Assembly (NCBI GenBank): GCA_030765045.1
Contig: CM060970.1
Span: 50,241,076 to 50,305,075 of the forward strand
Direction: 5' to 3'
DNA from: Tenodera sinensis
Taxonomy: Eukaryota; Arthropoda; Insecta; Mantodea; Mantidae
Length of the DNA: 64,000 bases
In this document: positions 34,980 to 47,039 of the stretch, in pieces
Layout: each line of letters starts with the position of its first letter
Numbering within the stretch: position 1 is the first letter of the stretch
Position numbers and translations under genes: made by a program
The notes under the pieces: model-generated
Databases searched by the model: none
Told to the model about the DNA's origin: nothing
The model's input: only the letters and a program-made list of their open reading frames with translations

Positions 34980-35215
34980 CCCATTATGTGAAAGTACGCA
35001 GCACCATCCACCCCTATATATAAAGACAATCAGCATTTACCCTCTCCAGTTACAAATTTGAAGAACTCTGAGGTAGGCAGACAATAAGGGGGGGGGGGGG
35101 CGTGGCCTGAGGCAGCGTGGACGGGGTCAAAACTACGATATAAGAGAAATGACACATTGAGGCGATTCTCCCCATCTATGGACTAGAATAATTCCAACTT
35201 CAATAGCTGCTTTTC
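34980..35215 (-). mobile_element. SINE-like repeat (type D), copy 1
   Basis: Shares CTGAGGTAG, GTGGCCTGA, GTGGACGGGGT and GATTCTCCCCATC with 40200-40335. On the minus strand the shared core contains a B-box-like TTTTGACCCCGTCC. A G run of about 12 lies at 35089-35100. The class is inferred. Confidence 0.5.
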
Positions 35216-35936
35216 AGCATACATCACCTTTATTTTTCGGCGAGACAAATAACTACCGATTTATATTACTGTGACTTCAAATTCCCTTATTTATATTCAA
35301 TCACTACAACGTTTCTCCTATCGGTTATATTTTTTTCGTTGCTTAAGAGTAGAGATACACCCAAAGAGAGTTGCTAGCCGGTCGGCTTCTGGTCGGAACA
35401 AACGAGGAAGAGCCAGTCTTACTTGAAAGGGCCGTACTGATAACACCATGAAGAAGAGAGGCTCGGAAGAGGCACAGTAGAATGATAAAATATATTGGAG
35501 TACTGGTATAGGACTGCAAGGCAACCCCTGAAAAGTGGAAAACCTATAAAAGTAAGCAAGAGTAGCGATCGCTTGAATTTTAGTCAACATTTTTAAATTT
35601 CAACAATTTAGACGCCTCAGCACACATAGCATAATGACTTACTTGTGTTCACACCCATTGCCCTTTGTACCACTTTGATCTTTCTTACAAGTCTTTACTG
35701 TTCCAAAAGATTTTGTTTCTAAACTTTCATTAGAAGATCGGTGAGAACGAACTTAAAAACCGGTAAATGGTTTTTACCACGATTAAATTGTTCAACATGT
35801 AACATAGGCAATCGGACCAATGAGGATACATTGTTACAAAATTATATTTAACAGTTTAATATTTTTTTGGTAAACAATCAGAAAAGAGAAAACTTGAAAA
35901 TATGCTAGTTTTGTATATTTGTAATAATAAACCTTT
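35216..35936. other. No recognisable feature
   Basis: A 90-codon minus-strand ORF (35318-35590) has no recognised domain. Confidence 0.35.
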
Positions 35937-36257
35937 CGCGGGCCAAGGCTTACCGCCCGGCCATTGCGTTCCCTACCTCTGCCCACTACAGGTGTCATGA
36001 GTGGGGTGTAGAACTGGAAGGTGGGACATGATCAGCGCCCCGAGCACTTCCGGCCGTTTATGCGGACTTCGCAGCGTGGGGTGTCTACCTTTTAGCAAGC
36101 AGCTCCTCAATTGGCTGCTCCGGAACCTAACAAGGCCGAGAGCATCCCGTGCCAGACCTCCCAGCGGGGAAAAAAATCCACATACCGGTACCCGGGATCG
36201 AACCCGGTTCGTCCGCGCCAGAGATAGGCGTGCTACCAACTGCACTACGGAGGCGGT
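35937..36257 (-). mobile_element. tRNA-derived SINE (type A), copy 1
   Basis: The minus-strand head has an A box TAGTGCAGTTGGTAGCACG (plus 36229-36247) and a B box GGTTCGATCCC (plus 36194-36204) inside a perfect CCGGG/CCCGG T-stem. The body contains CAGCGGGG, GGTGGGACATGATCAGC and GGGCCAAGGCTTACC (plus strand reading). The acceptor arms do not pair, so it is not a functional tRNA gene. Two further copies are at 56735 and 61353. The head resembles tRNA; the body is the family's own. Confidence 0.85.
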
Positions 36258-37244
36258 CTTTGTATAGTTTTGTTTAAATAATTAAAATTGCAATTTCTGC
36301 GTCATTAAACACATGATTGTTTCAGTATAATAAAAGTAAAATTTTAAACATATTTGACTAAATCTTAAAACATAATAAAATTATGACAGTAGTGACTAAA
36401 AGAGCATATTTTACTTCCTTTGGGGGATAAAAATCATAGACAACTTTAGGAAGGAAAACCAATGTGTAAATTTGAGGATTAATAAAGCTTTAATGCTTTC
36501 GTCCGTTGCGCATTTTTACTTTCTATCGTACCTTTCTCGCATTTATTAGAATGCCTTTTGAGAACTCCGAAGTTAATTATATTCATTATCAGCTCAATAT
36601 AATAGCAAAATACAGATGATGAAATCTAACCTTCCAAGACTTCCATTTTTTAAGCAACGGTATTAAGACTAGTGTTAAATACACCAAGGTGCTTCGCTTC
36701 TATCTTTATTCTCTGTATGCATAAATCTTTCAAATCCTAAAGTACAGCTAGCATTTACCTAGCTAGAATTCAACCGACGAAGAGAAATCGGATAAGAAAA
36801 TCAAGCTATAACGAGATCGTAATTTAATAATATTGATTGAAAGTCAGCGCACTTCCAATAAACTAAAACTTTTCTAGGACTGAGTCATGACTTTAGCTCC
36901 TTTATATTCTCTCGAAAATAACTTGATTGGCTAGGAGCTGAGGCGGCTGTTTCACAGAAGTTCGGTATTATTCTTACTGTGAGTGCAAATGCTAAGCTGC
37001 ATTACTGAATCTTTAAACGAAAGAAGGGCAACGCAGTGGAAAATATATTGGGTGATATTGAATAATCTATTAACTGTTGTTAAAAGATCCCTGCTAAGGC
37101 ATACGGATACGGTACTGGATTTCTCAAAACGTATTTCATGCGGGCGTTGGTTTCTCTTTTTAAGAATGACGAAACAAATTTTAAAATATATTATTTTGTT
37201 CTGAATAATATATAAAGGTGTGAGTCACAACACGGCACATATGC
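36258..37244. other. No recognisable feature
   Basis: AT-rich; short ORFs only. Confidence 0.4.
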
Positions 37245-37510
37245 TAATGTGGCCTTTTGGGCTTTGAACCTTTGAGATAAGGACGTGGAGAGACCCGAAG
37301 GGCGGTCAGATCAAGGACGTGCGCAAGCACGGACGGAGCTCCTAATGTTTTCAGATTGAACACATCTGACACCACTCAAGCCTGCCCAGGAGCCCCAGTA
37401 TTTGCCTACCTGTAAGGTAAAAATCACAAAACACCTAAGCTGGGCGTTTGAAGGAATCAAACACAGGACCTTCCGAGCCTCACCAAGCCATTTCGCTCGC
37501 TTAGGTCTAT
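37245..37510 (-). mobile_element. Possible tRNA-derived SINE (type E)
   Basis: The minus strand has an A-box-like AAGCGAGCGAAATGGCTTGG about 30 bp before TCCTGTGTTTGATTCC (B-box-like). A GC-richer body with GGGTCTCTCCACGTCC follows. A related head may lie at 39436 on the plus strand. Confidence 0.5.
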
Positions 37511-37552
37511 AATAATTTCTGGCTAAATATAGGTGCTCAAAGCATAAGTAAA

Positions 37553-38297
37553 AGATGTAGGTTTAAGGGTGCCCAACTACATAGTCATCAGTGCCCTTAA
37601 AACACAATTCATGGCAAGAGCCAGATATAAATTACAATAAAAAATAAAATTACTAATAAAAAGGAAAATAAATATACAAAATAGAGTGGCAAAAGACACA
37701 ATTATAACAAAGTGATAAAGATGTCAAAAGAGTAAAAAAGCTAGACATCTAAAGTTTCAAATTCTCAAACTCATGTAACTCTCCGCTAAAAAATTAAAAA
37801 CCTTTCGACAGCTTGCTTGTTTGTCGTCTGCCAAGACCTCTTCAAATCTGGCAGGCAGCTGCAGTCTCGAAGGTACGCTAGGAAAGGAACAATCTAGCAG
37901 CACGTGACAGACTGACAAAAGATTGTCGCACAGCAAACAAAGAGGAGCAGGATCTATTTAAAAAGGTAACCCATGCGAAAAATTGCAATGGCCAGGCAAC
38001 CGAGCCAAGTTAACCTCCTCGCGACGAGATATGCGAGAGGAAGTTACCCAATTTGTCGGAAGTTATTTCACTTCTTTAAGCTTATTACCGCAGAGTGCTA
38101 AAATTTCTGTCAGTCCGTCACGTGCTGCTACAGTGCGCCTCTCTAGCGCACTTTCGAGGCTCTTTGCAGCTGTCTTCCAGACTTGCAGTATATATCACTT
38201 TGGTTTAGTTCTGGCTTTTGCCACTTTGTTTTCTATATTTTGCTTTTTACTAGTTATTTTGCTATGGATTGTTAAGGGCACCCTTAAGCCTACATCT
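37553..38297. mobile_element. Head-to-head pair of LINE 3' ends (palindrome, 745 bp)
   Basis: The outer ends are inverted repeats of about 22 bp (right arm GGGCACCCTTAAGCCTACAT, left arm its complement with one change). The minus-strand copy (37553 to about 38060) reads SRREEVNLARLPGHCNFSHG then PAPLCLLCDNLLSVCHVLLD-C, the ORF2 C-terminal finger, followed by a long T-rich 3' UTR. The plus-strand copy (about 38094 to 38297) reads VRHVLLQC at 38114-38137 and has a deleted 3' UTR that matches in GGCTTTTGCCACTTTGTTTT-like blocks. Both carry the same ORF2 region, so this is two inverted copies rather than a single insertion with an inverted 5' part. Stops are present. The 144-codon plus ORF here is antisense to the left copy. 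Confidence 0.75.
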
Positions 38298-39415
38298 CCT
38301 TCTCTATACACGATAAAATTCAACACTACAAAAATAACTGGAAACATCTATCCAGAATGGATCAAACAAGGCTTCCTAAATTACTACACCAGTACAGATC
38401 AGGATTCAGAGATATAAAGACCCAAGAAAATATAGAAAGATATGCTATGAATCGGAACAAGTGTTTTGTGTAAACTAGGCCTGACGAACGTTACTTTAGA
38501 GCTGCGAACAGAGTAGTTCCACAATTCCTTAACTGCGGTACCTTACACACACGCCTTAGAAGGAACCGGTCCTTCCTTTGATTTTCCCAAGTTTTCCCCT
38601 TTGGTGGTCACAAAGGGACGGGAAATAGGAGGTGTTCACACCTGGTGAGTGCAGTTCGTCAGGCCTGGTTAACACCATCAACATTAGTAATAGAAGTAGT
38701 TATACGCTGAATTAGTTAAGCCAAAATGCAGAGGAACCATAATGGACCGCGCATGGACGAAGGAAAATATCAAAATGAGGCACGTTATCACCACAGTTAT
38801 TGTAATGATAGGTTCTCGCTAATTTTTTTTAATTATTGCAATAATTTTGCATTATTGGGGTGAACTCATTTCGCAGTATCCTTAAACATCTCTATCGAAA
38901 AAGATACACTTTCTTAAAGTTTACAATTCACATTAATTTGGTATGAGCAAATTTGATGTTTAAATTTGTCACACCTTTTTGGACAACTCTTACAGATGTA
39001 AAATAACCTCTCTCTTTATGCCTAGAAATGCACATTTGTGTGGCTCCACTGTGAGAGGGAGGACCTCAAATGAAAGCAGCTTGTCCAGGAAGTAACAGAC
39101 TGAAGGTGTTTGAAACACGTAGCAGTGAGGTGGTGTTTAGAGCAAAAGCGGACATGGAATACAGACCTGCATATCAATTCAGCACTGGCACTGCATCTTG
39201 CATTAAGCTGCTGATACAGGTGTCTATCTCTCACAGAGATAAGACGACCTGAATACGCCGCCCGCGCCGCCCGCGTCTTCGTGTATAGCATGCACAAGCA
39301 TGTGACACCACGCTTAAATGTTTCCCATCATCTCATATACATATGTACAAACACGGTTTGGTGGACTATTATATTACGTACAAGGCTGTGAAACATATGT
39401 TTCCCGTACATATGG
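38298..39415. other. No recognisable feature
   Basis: No domain or repeat partner recognised. The GC-richer patch at 39070-39290 has ORFs on both strands without motif support. Confidence 0.35.
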
Positions 39416-39690
39416 CTTTCTCTACTATGTATGTACTCCAAGTGAGATGGCTCAGATGGTAACGTGTTAGGAGGTCAAGGATTCTTTCCCTGACGACTGC
39501 ACACCCTTGGGCGTTTTCTTGGTTTCTCCTTGTTACATAGGTGAATCCTGGCGTGCTTAAAACTATACCACGACTTTCCCCTCTCTCATTTCCTTCTTAT
39601 TCCTCTTTTGCAATACCGTTCAGGCCATCAAGACTATTTCGGCTCCAAAGTCTTGCTTCCTCCATCTTTTCATCGGACGTTGTGGTTTTC
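39416..39690 (+). repeat. ACTTTCTCTACT-like end joined to a SINE-like head
   Basis: CTTTCTCTACTATGTATGTA (start of the family) is cut after about 20 bp. It is followed by AGTGAGATGGCTCAGATGGT (A-box-like) and GGTCAAGGATTCTTTCCC (weak B box), then pyrimidine-rich sequence. It could be a SINE inserted into a family copy; evidence is limited. Confidence 0.35.
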
Positions 39691-39701
39691 TTTGTTCTTT
39701 T

Positions 39702-40668
39702 ACTTTCTCTACTGCGATGGTATTGTATTCCACCCAATAATTCGATGTCGAGATTTCACCGGAAATATATATTTTGAGACTCCCTGAACTTAAAAAAAAA
39801 AAAGATAGTATTTAAGGTTAATGTCTTACAAGGATGTGACATGAAAACTCCATTCTAAACTACTCTTTACATGGAAATTTTTGCTATAATTTTGATTTCT
39901 TGAAAATGGCTAACGATTTTGATTAAGATGCCAAATGTTTGAGATATATTTATCACAAATGAAATGTTTATCCTGAATTTTCTAGGTATAGCCCATGAAA
40001 TCCTGTTTACTCTGGAAGAATTTTGCATAGCTGTTAAACCATAAGAGATAGACCACATCTTACTATGTGATTATGATTATGTTACGTAAATTCTTTTGGC
40101 ACAGAAAACACAAAACTTCATTTTTACTAGGAACACAAAGTAATTACATTCCCATTCGACTTTGTAGTGTCTTTCTATCTCGTTATGTGACAGGATTCTA
40201 CCACTGAGGGACTGACGATTCTGAGGTAGACATAACAGGGACGTGGCCTGATAGCTATCGAGTGTGTAACAGAGTGGACGGGGTTAAACCCCGACATGAG
40301 TCTGTTCTCCCCATCAATGAGCTAGACAAAGTCTGACTGCACAAGAAATGTATATCTCGTAATGCACACTATTAATGTCTAAATTAATTTATTTTTGTTG
40401 AGTTAGTCATTTCAGAGATGCTCCTTCTTATTCGTACGTATTTTAAAACGTTTACTTTTCTCAGATGAGATTTTTTTTTGCCCTTAGTTATGCAAAGAAA
40501 ACGGGATTTCAAAACAATTATACTTACAGCCACACACTTGAAAGATATGATTACACTCTACTGCATTCCCCTAATCCCGTTGTACGTGCAATAAAACAAT
40601 TTTTGCAAATGCATCTCTATTAACACGTGGAACGTAAGAATAATTTGCATATGACTGAGTAAGAAAGT
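39702..40668 (+). repeat. ACTTTCTCTACT-family repeat with nested SINE-like insertion
   Basis: Starts ACTTTCTCTACTGCGATGGT, carries the family blocks without the TG tract, and ends GAGTAAGAAAGT. About 275 bp at 40070-40345 does not belong to the family and matches the type D repeat at 34980, so that repeat inserted into this copy. Confidence 0.7.
40070..40345 (-). mobile_element. SINE-like repeat (type D), copy 2
   Basis: Shares CTGAGGTAGACATAACAGGG-type sequence, GTGGCCTGATAG, GTGGACGGGGTTAAACCCC and TTCTCCCCATCAATGAGCTA with 34980-35215. The minus strand has B-box-like GGTTTAACCCC (40285-40300). It interrupts an ACTTTCTCTACT-family copy, so it is the younger insertion. Confidence 0.5.
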
Positions 40669-40695
40669 TACGTGAGTAAATTATATGAGATCTTT

Positions 40696-41407
40696 AGTTT
40701 CTCTACCAGTATAGTAAGCAGATAAAATATTTTATTCCACTTAAAACTTCCATGTCGAGATTTTTCCGGTTTTGAGGTCCCTGAACACACAAAATATGCA
40801 TGTGTGTGCACCTGTGATTAGCATAACTCAAAAATGAAAACTCAATTAAATAGCACGCTTGGTATTTGAGTTCAGCATTTTTCAAGGTTGCGACACCAAG
40901 ATTTTAAGGAAAATCTCTCCCCCTAAACTCCCCTTTTACATGCAACCATTTTTGAAATTTTGATTTTAGAAAAAAATTAAACGAGTTTGCTTAAAATAAC
41001 TTATGTTCATAATAAATGGGATCTTTATCTTTAATTTTCTGGGAATAGCCCCTGGCCCCACTCATTTGTTTATATAACTATTAAACTATATTAGATGGAC
41101 AATCTTAGTACTCGTACACACAAATTTTCATCTGTTTAAAACAATTGTGTCTGTAAAACACATTTTTTTTTGTGGTGTAAACCATTTCCGAGATATTGTG
41201 CTTATTGGTTTGAATTTTAAAACAATACTTTTGTCAAATGAGAAGTTATGTTTTTATTTCTTTTCCATGCAAAAATACTGGTATTTTAAAGCTATCACAA
41301 AGTGATCCGCTCTTAAAAGGTGCCATCGCTTAAACCGTGCTGTAATTTGTGCCATCTAATTATAAGGAAATATTAAATGAGAATTTTTGCAAACGTTTGT
41401 CCCGATT
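40696..41407 (+). repeat. ACTTTCTCTACT-family repeat, 3'-truncated
   Basis: Begins AGTTTCTCTACCAGTATAGT only 27 bp after the previous copy and in the same orientation. It runs through ATTAGCATAACTCAAAAATG, CAAGGTTGCGACACCAAGAT and ATTTTTGCAAACGTTTGTCC, then breaks off. Confidence 0.65.
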
Positions 41408-42579
41408 TGCTACATCCTACCATTTGTTGACCGTTTTGAAAATGTGTCCACATAGAACCTGTTATTCGTTCTGTGAAGCTGAGGGTGTGTTTCCAATTTT
41501 CCAGGACAATACGTGTATGATTTCCGCCTAATATAAGGACAGTGTTCTGAAGCCTCCGGTAAAGTCTCCACAAGCCCAGAATTTTTATTTCAATGCTTTA
41601 ATTAACGAACAGAATGGGCTACTAGATGCTATTGGAACGCAGTACAACATTTCAATCGCATATCGGAAAGGAGGAAGGTATTCGGAAATTCCGTCACGTA
41701 CAGCAATGTAATTCTACAAACTTCTTCCACAATTTATCACTGAAGTTCGACGGGCTCTCGGTATCCCAAAGCTGGTCACAATGGGCGTGTTAGGGGCGTC
41801 TCTCCTCCGGGACAACGTGACAAATGGCACTTCTGCGTGAAAAGGAAATACAAGCAGCGATATCAAAGTATGACCATTATAAATATTCGAGATATATGGA
41901 AACAGCAATTTATGCAGGTTTGACCAAAATCATACAAAGACAAAACCTAAAAGGATTCCGAGATCCCAAGCATTAAAATTGGCTGGTAGTTGTGCCGCCT
42001 GATTTTCACTGAAACCGCGTCTAAGCTTGACCTATTTCTTTTTCTCCTCTATGTTTCGCACTTTTGTATAATGTCTATTAAAATCGCGTTCCCTTTCCTG
42101 GCATGCAATAACCAAACTCCAATTTATTCTTATGTATTTTAATACTTAAGATGATGAATGCATAGTATTTTATAAATCTCTCACAATAGTTCGTCTAGCG
42201 TGGTCATATCAGACCATACATTAAGGAAGCCGGAAATGTGAAATGGTAAAAAATGTAATTTCTCATTTTCATGAAGTTAAATTGTCTGATATTCTCTGAA
42301 CAAGAATATATATAACTATGTACAATGCTGCCTTTTAAAGATATGGGTTTCCGTGTAAGATATTTTTTTTTTTTTGTTTCATTAGTTTTTCCTCGGAAAC
42401 AATTTTTTCTTTCATTTAAATGAATATTTTTTCTAGCAGCCATTAGGGATAGAGGTTTACAGTTTTACACACTTCTTTTACACACGCCATGTTCTAGAAT
42501 TACGATGATATAGCTCATCATTTGAATATGGCACACACATTTTGTTGAAAAAAAATTGTGCGAACTTTATATTTTCATT
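41408..42579. other. No recognisable feature
   Basis: Contains a GC-richer patch (41740-41850) with no firm motif. Otherwise AT-rich. Confidence 0.35.
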
Positions 42580-42970
42580 TTTCTTTGTTCAAGAGTCAAT
42601 CCAGAGTAAACAGAACTACATAGGCTATAGGCAGAAAATTCAAAATATGCATTTCGTTTGTCATACAAATATGTTAAACATACGGAACTTTGATTAAAGT
42701 CGTTAGAGCCATTTCCAAGAAAATAATTTTCGAAAAATTTTCCATCTAAAGGGTAGTTTAGAGTGAGGCTATTTTCTTCAAAATCTTCATGTCGCATCCT
42801 TGGAAGACATTAAACTTAAATACCAACTTTAGCTTTTAACTGACTTTTCTTTTTTGAGTTATGCTATACACACACGCACTCACTCACGGGCGCGGACCTT
42901 TTTCTAAAACCTCTTTTTTTTGGATTCAGGGGTCGTTCTCTACTTTGCTATACGTAGCAGAGGAAGTAAA
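42580..42970 (-). repeat. ACTTTCTCTACT-family repeat, 5' half, inverse
   Basis: Inverse family blocks AGAGTAAACAGAACTACATA, CATCTAAAGGGTAGTTTAGA and CTTCATGTCGCATCCTTGGA are followed by a CACACGCACTCACTCACG tract. It ends CTATACGTAGCAGAGGAAGT (inverse of the ACTTCCTCTGCTACG start). Confidence 0.7.
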
Positions 42971-45235
42971 AATCACCACTGTCACCATACTGCACATGTC
43001 TGTAAATTAAAGATCGTTGTTTTCTGTTTCTCTGTTCCTAAAACATAGTGTACTAGCCAATCAGAAGAGGAAGAAGCGTTGGAGGAATTTGCTAAGTAAA
43101 GATTTTCAATTGTGCTGCTAATATGATATACAACACCTAGTACTGTCAATTTTTATAAACTTCACATCCATGCATCCATCCATCAATGCGATCCTTTGAA
43201 GATCAAATAGGAAGGAGCTGTACAGCTATACGACTGTAGTTACGCCAAGGCATTCGAACATTAAACCCGATTCAAATGTTGCCTCATTTGATTAACACTG
43301 CTATAAAACTCATTTATATAACCCACTTCAGCATAAATGTGCCCAAATCTAGCTTCAATGTGTGGCTAATCCTTCGAAACCTCCAATCTACTTATCTAAC
43401 TGCAATATACAACCCTTAAGCTTCCAGTGGTCTTTAGGGACCTGGAAAACCCCTACGTTTATTTAAACGTTCTTGTTTTCGAAGAAATACACTCGCCTGA
43501 CTAGAACATCTAACATTACACCTTACTGGACTGTTTGGTGGAGCGACAACCTTATCTGTTTATTTATTTGGGTTCAAGAATGACAAATCGGTAGTTGTAT
43601 GGCGCAGAGGTCAACCAAACTCTGCTCACCTATTCTCATTACATATTACTCATGTTTTTCCTCGTTAGTTCTGCAATATTGCTTTGTCATTGCAAGTAGA
43701 AGTTACCACTTCTCACAAACAGGAGCAGAGGTTAAGATTTACGAAATTCCAAGAGTTTGGAAGAAGTGCATCATCTACCTTGTGATGATGTATTATCCAG
43801 TATGACAATTTGTAAAATCAGATGATTCTAATTCTGAAGATAATCTGAAAATTAGATCTTTATATTCATAAGTTGATCATAAGAGGATGAAAGCAACTTA
43901 TGCCATAATAACATGTATTTTGTATGTAACATCACATGTTTAACAATTACTTCAATTACTTCTCGTAACTGTTAGTATTATTATTAGCAGTACACTTCAA
44001 ATTACAAGTCGTATACCTGAAAATCGTAATTTATTATCTTTCCACGTAGTGCAGTACAAATTATGTATAATGCATAGTGTATTCATATTACATTTTATTT
44101 ATCTTTGATCTATCAAGTAAGACAATGCTAATGAAAACCATGTATATTTAAGCTAAATGAAGCTAAACATGGGGATCAAGGAAAAATACTATTAAAAGAA
44201 CAAATGCAAGCATATAAGTACAAAAATATAGTGAGGATCTAGTAGGCCCCACGAGACTAGCGGTGTTCTAACAGGGCGTACGCCTAACGGTGGGTTAATT
44301 TGTAGTTTGCTAAACTCTAATCACTAACCCTTAATAATTATTACTTCCAGTCTACTAAATTGTTAATGTCCCCTCTTTTTCAGCTCCATTACTTACAAAA
44401 CATATTCTATAAAGTTTTAAATAAGAATTATTACACATATATTGAAATTGCTGCAATTATTATGTATAATAATTAGCATCAAATGGTCCCTTTGCTACTA
44501 TAATCTACCATTATTCTTGTTCATTGCCATTTCTTATGTATCACTTGCCTACATAGCTATGTTACGCAATATTATTAGCGGAGTCTACCTAAGTTTGTCT
44601 CCATTAATACAACTGCCAGAGAATGTTACGAGAATGGAATAACAGGCGAAATCGAATTTCGATACCAGTAAGGTAAAGGCACTTGTCGAGCGCGTAACAG
44701 TTTTGTTCCTAATTACTTGGAAATTATGTTCTGATGAAATATTGGAATTTATATTGAAGACGTAGGCAGGTATGCCATTACACCGTAACAAATACCTTAA
44801 TAAGTTGTAATTTTCCTTCTCCTGGGACTTTGAGCGGAATACTTTGAGCACCGTCAGCACTCCCTAGGTTTCTCTTTTCTTTGTTTAGGATTTCAAACAA
44901 TGAAAAGCTCAAATGCGAAGTATGCTGTGTGGTAATTTATATTCTATTATTGCTATTATTACTATTACTTTATTACTATTACTATGCATATTATTCCTTT
45001 GTAATCTGAAACAGAGAGTAACTGCTTTTTACTCTTTCATGTGTACTAGATAATGAGCACGCACAATGAAAAATAGAACGTTTAGGAATAATTTTTCTTC
45101 ATTCTTGTTGGTTTTAGCTTGGAGGCAAGTAAATTTCAATGTATTGTGCCATCTAATATATAATATGCATTGAATCAATATCAAAAAGTGATTTTCACTG
45201 TTTGTTAATTTTTCTTCACCAATTTGCTAATAAGG
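42971..45235. other. No recognisable feature
   Basis: About 2.3 kb of AT-rich sequence with short ORFs only. No repeat partner elsewhere in the window was noticed. Confidence 0.35.
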
Positions 45236-45560
45236 CAGCGCCATGGTAGAAGGGTTTGACCGTTCACCATCACCTAGGCGGCTCAGATTCGGTCCCAGGG
45301 CTCCGCACGTGGTATTCAAGCGGTGCCTGGGCGGTTTTTCTCCCATTCTTCCCGCCACTCATTCAACATCTTCTCCAACACCGCCTTTCCATTCTTGACT
45401 TCGCCTGCATTTCATATCATCTTCTACCTGGTGCTTAGCTAACCACCCGCTTCCAGGTCTTCACTCTGTCCGCTCCATAGGTCCCTCTGCTCCCCGAAAG
45501 GCGTCTGATCTTAGGTACTGACTTGTAAATCCTAGCGGGTGAGAGTGCTACATAAGGGGA
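45236..45560 (+). mobile_element. tRNA-derived SINE (type C)
   Basis: The head CCATGGTAGAAGGGTTTGACC (A-box position) is followed about 30 bp later by CAGATTCGGTCCCAGGG (B box with one change). A pyrimidine-rich body then ends GAGAGTGCTACATAAGGGGA with AATAATAATTT after it. Single copy in the window; the class is inferred from box spacing. Confidence 0.5.
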
Positions 45561-46647
45561 GGCTAATGAGGTAAAGAATAATAATTTGCTAATTACTTTA
45601 CAATAAGTAGAGAAGTACAACACAAGCGCTCATTTTGTATTACGTTTCGCGGTAACATCAAATGAAGGCTGTGTGTAGAATTTGAGCACTACCTGATCTC
45701 CTTGTTTGGTTTGGCAGATGGCGTCTTTGTCCTGCACCAAGGTTAGTTGAGTTTAGCTGCCTAGCTAAAGGACCTTTTCTCCAGATTTTCATTTTCATTC
45801 TGATCGTATTACTTTTCAGTGTTTGTCTCTATTTATGTAATATTTTATGGGGTACAATGGAGAACTTAGATTACTTTGTTGATGTAGATTATATTATCAT
45901 TATTATTACTTTTTTCTAGTATAACAGAAATACCAACGTATAGAATAATTTATAGCTTTATAAATTAATCTACACGTCGGCTTATTTATAAAGCTACAAT
46001 TCTGGATTTTAGGTACTCTTCTAAAATTTGTACTATTTTATAAAAATGTTAGAGTAATTAAATAGGCTATTTTCAAACACGAAATCCAGGCCCTGGTTAT
46101 AAAATCTCACAACTGGTATATTTTAATATAGTTCGATAATTAAATTTTAGGAAATATACATTAAATCCTTGATTTAGAGAACGCCTCAGATCCTGATAAT
46201 AATTTGCTTAACATGATAGTAAATACCGACTTAAGTCCTTGGCCTCATCATTTGAAGGGCAACCAAGCGATGTTTCCCTAATGTGATCAAGGAAATACTT
46301 GATTTGGTTACCCTCTCGTTTCCTGTCAGACTTGAATGCCTGTTACCAACTTCATTAGAAGTTGTCTGACCTAAAGGCACGAATAAGCGAAATGTATCCC
46401 ACAGTGAATGTTGCCTCGTGCATATTTAGTTGGTCACTAAACCGCTGCAATGCTGTGCGTCAAATTGCAAAAGGGGGATTACATGTTGCTTACAAGAGCT
46501 TGATTTGTGTAGGAAGAGGTATACGGAATCACTTCAAACGAGAGTTTGTCCTGAATTCTGTCACATTTAAGTCTTCTAACTATATTTTCAAAATACTTGT
46601 GTTCGGTTTATATGTATAATTAGCCCATTCTCGTAGATCACACTAGT
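45561..46647. other. No recognisable feature
   Basis: AT-rich; an 85-codon ORF (46362-46619) has no recognised motif. Confidence 0.35.
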
Positions 46648-46892
46648 GTGTGTTTAGTGTTTAACGCCAGCTTTTACTACTACGGCACCACAGGTGGTGA
46701 CACTGATGATACATGGAATGAAGATGGAGCACCGGTGCAAGGAGATGGCGAGGGAAATCGGAAAACCCAGAGGAAACCCGGCCCAGCGCCGCTTCGTCCA
46801 TCACGAATCTCACATGCGGTAACCTGGGATCGAACCGGGGCCGCTTTGGTGAGAAGCGAATGGTCTAACCACTCGGCTACGGCGCGGCCGAT
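46648..46892 (-). mobile_element. tRNA-derived SINE (type B), full
   Basis: The minus strand begins with a tRNA-like head: GCCGTAGCCGAGTGGTTAGA (A box) and CCCCGGTTCGATCCCAGG (B box). The body contains GTGATGGACGAAGCGGCGCT and TCATCAGTGTCACCACCTGT, and the tail is GCTGGCGTTAAACACTAAAC. The A-box arm resembles a class II tRNA (Ser/Leu), but there is no variable arm or acceptor pairing. Fragments of the same family lie at 22560 and 23645. Confidence 0.8.
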
Positions 46893-47039
46893 CACAACAG
46901 TGTTTTACCCATGTAGATTTTCGGTTTCCACCTTCAGCTAATGAACTTTTGACTGCAACAGCCAGTGTTAGCTCGAGAAACAAAAACGAACCAATTAATG
47001 ATGTTCATGTGATATGTAAATAGTTCTACGTTTTATAAC

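Noticed and set aside
36185..36257. Possible tRNA gene
   Set aside because: A and B boxes and a T-stem are present, but the acceptor and anticodon arms do not pair and the sequence continues into a SINE body found in two other places.
37553..38297. Single LINE insertion with 5' inversion (twin priming)
   Set aside because: Both arms contain the same ORF2 C-terminal region, whereas twin priming joins non-overlapping segments.
37983..38417. 144-codon plus-strand ORF with a hydrophobic stretch
   Set aside because: Its first part is antisense to the recognisable SRREEV...CHVLLDC tail of a LINE ORF2, and its later part overlaps the inverted copy in the wrong frame.
46810..46892. Possible tRNA-Ser/Leu gene
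   Set aside because: Head of SINE type B; no variable arm or acceptor pairing, and related fragments are dispersed.
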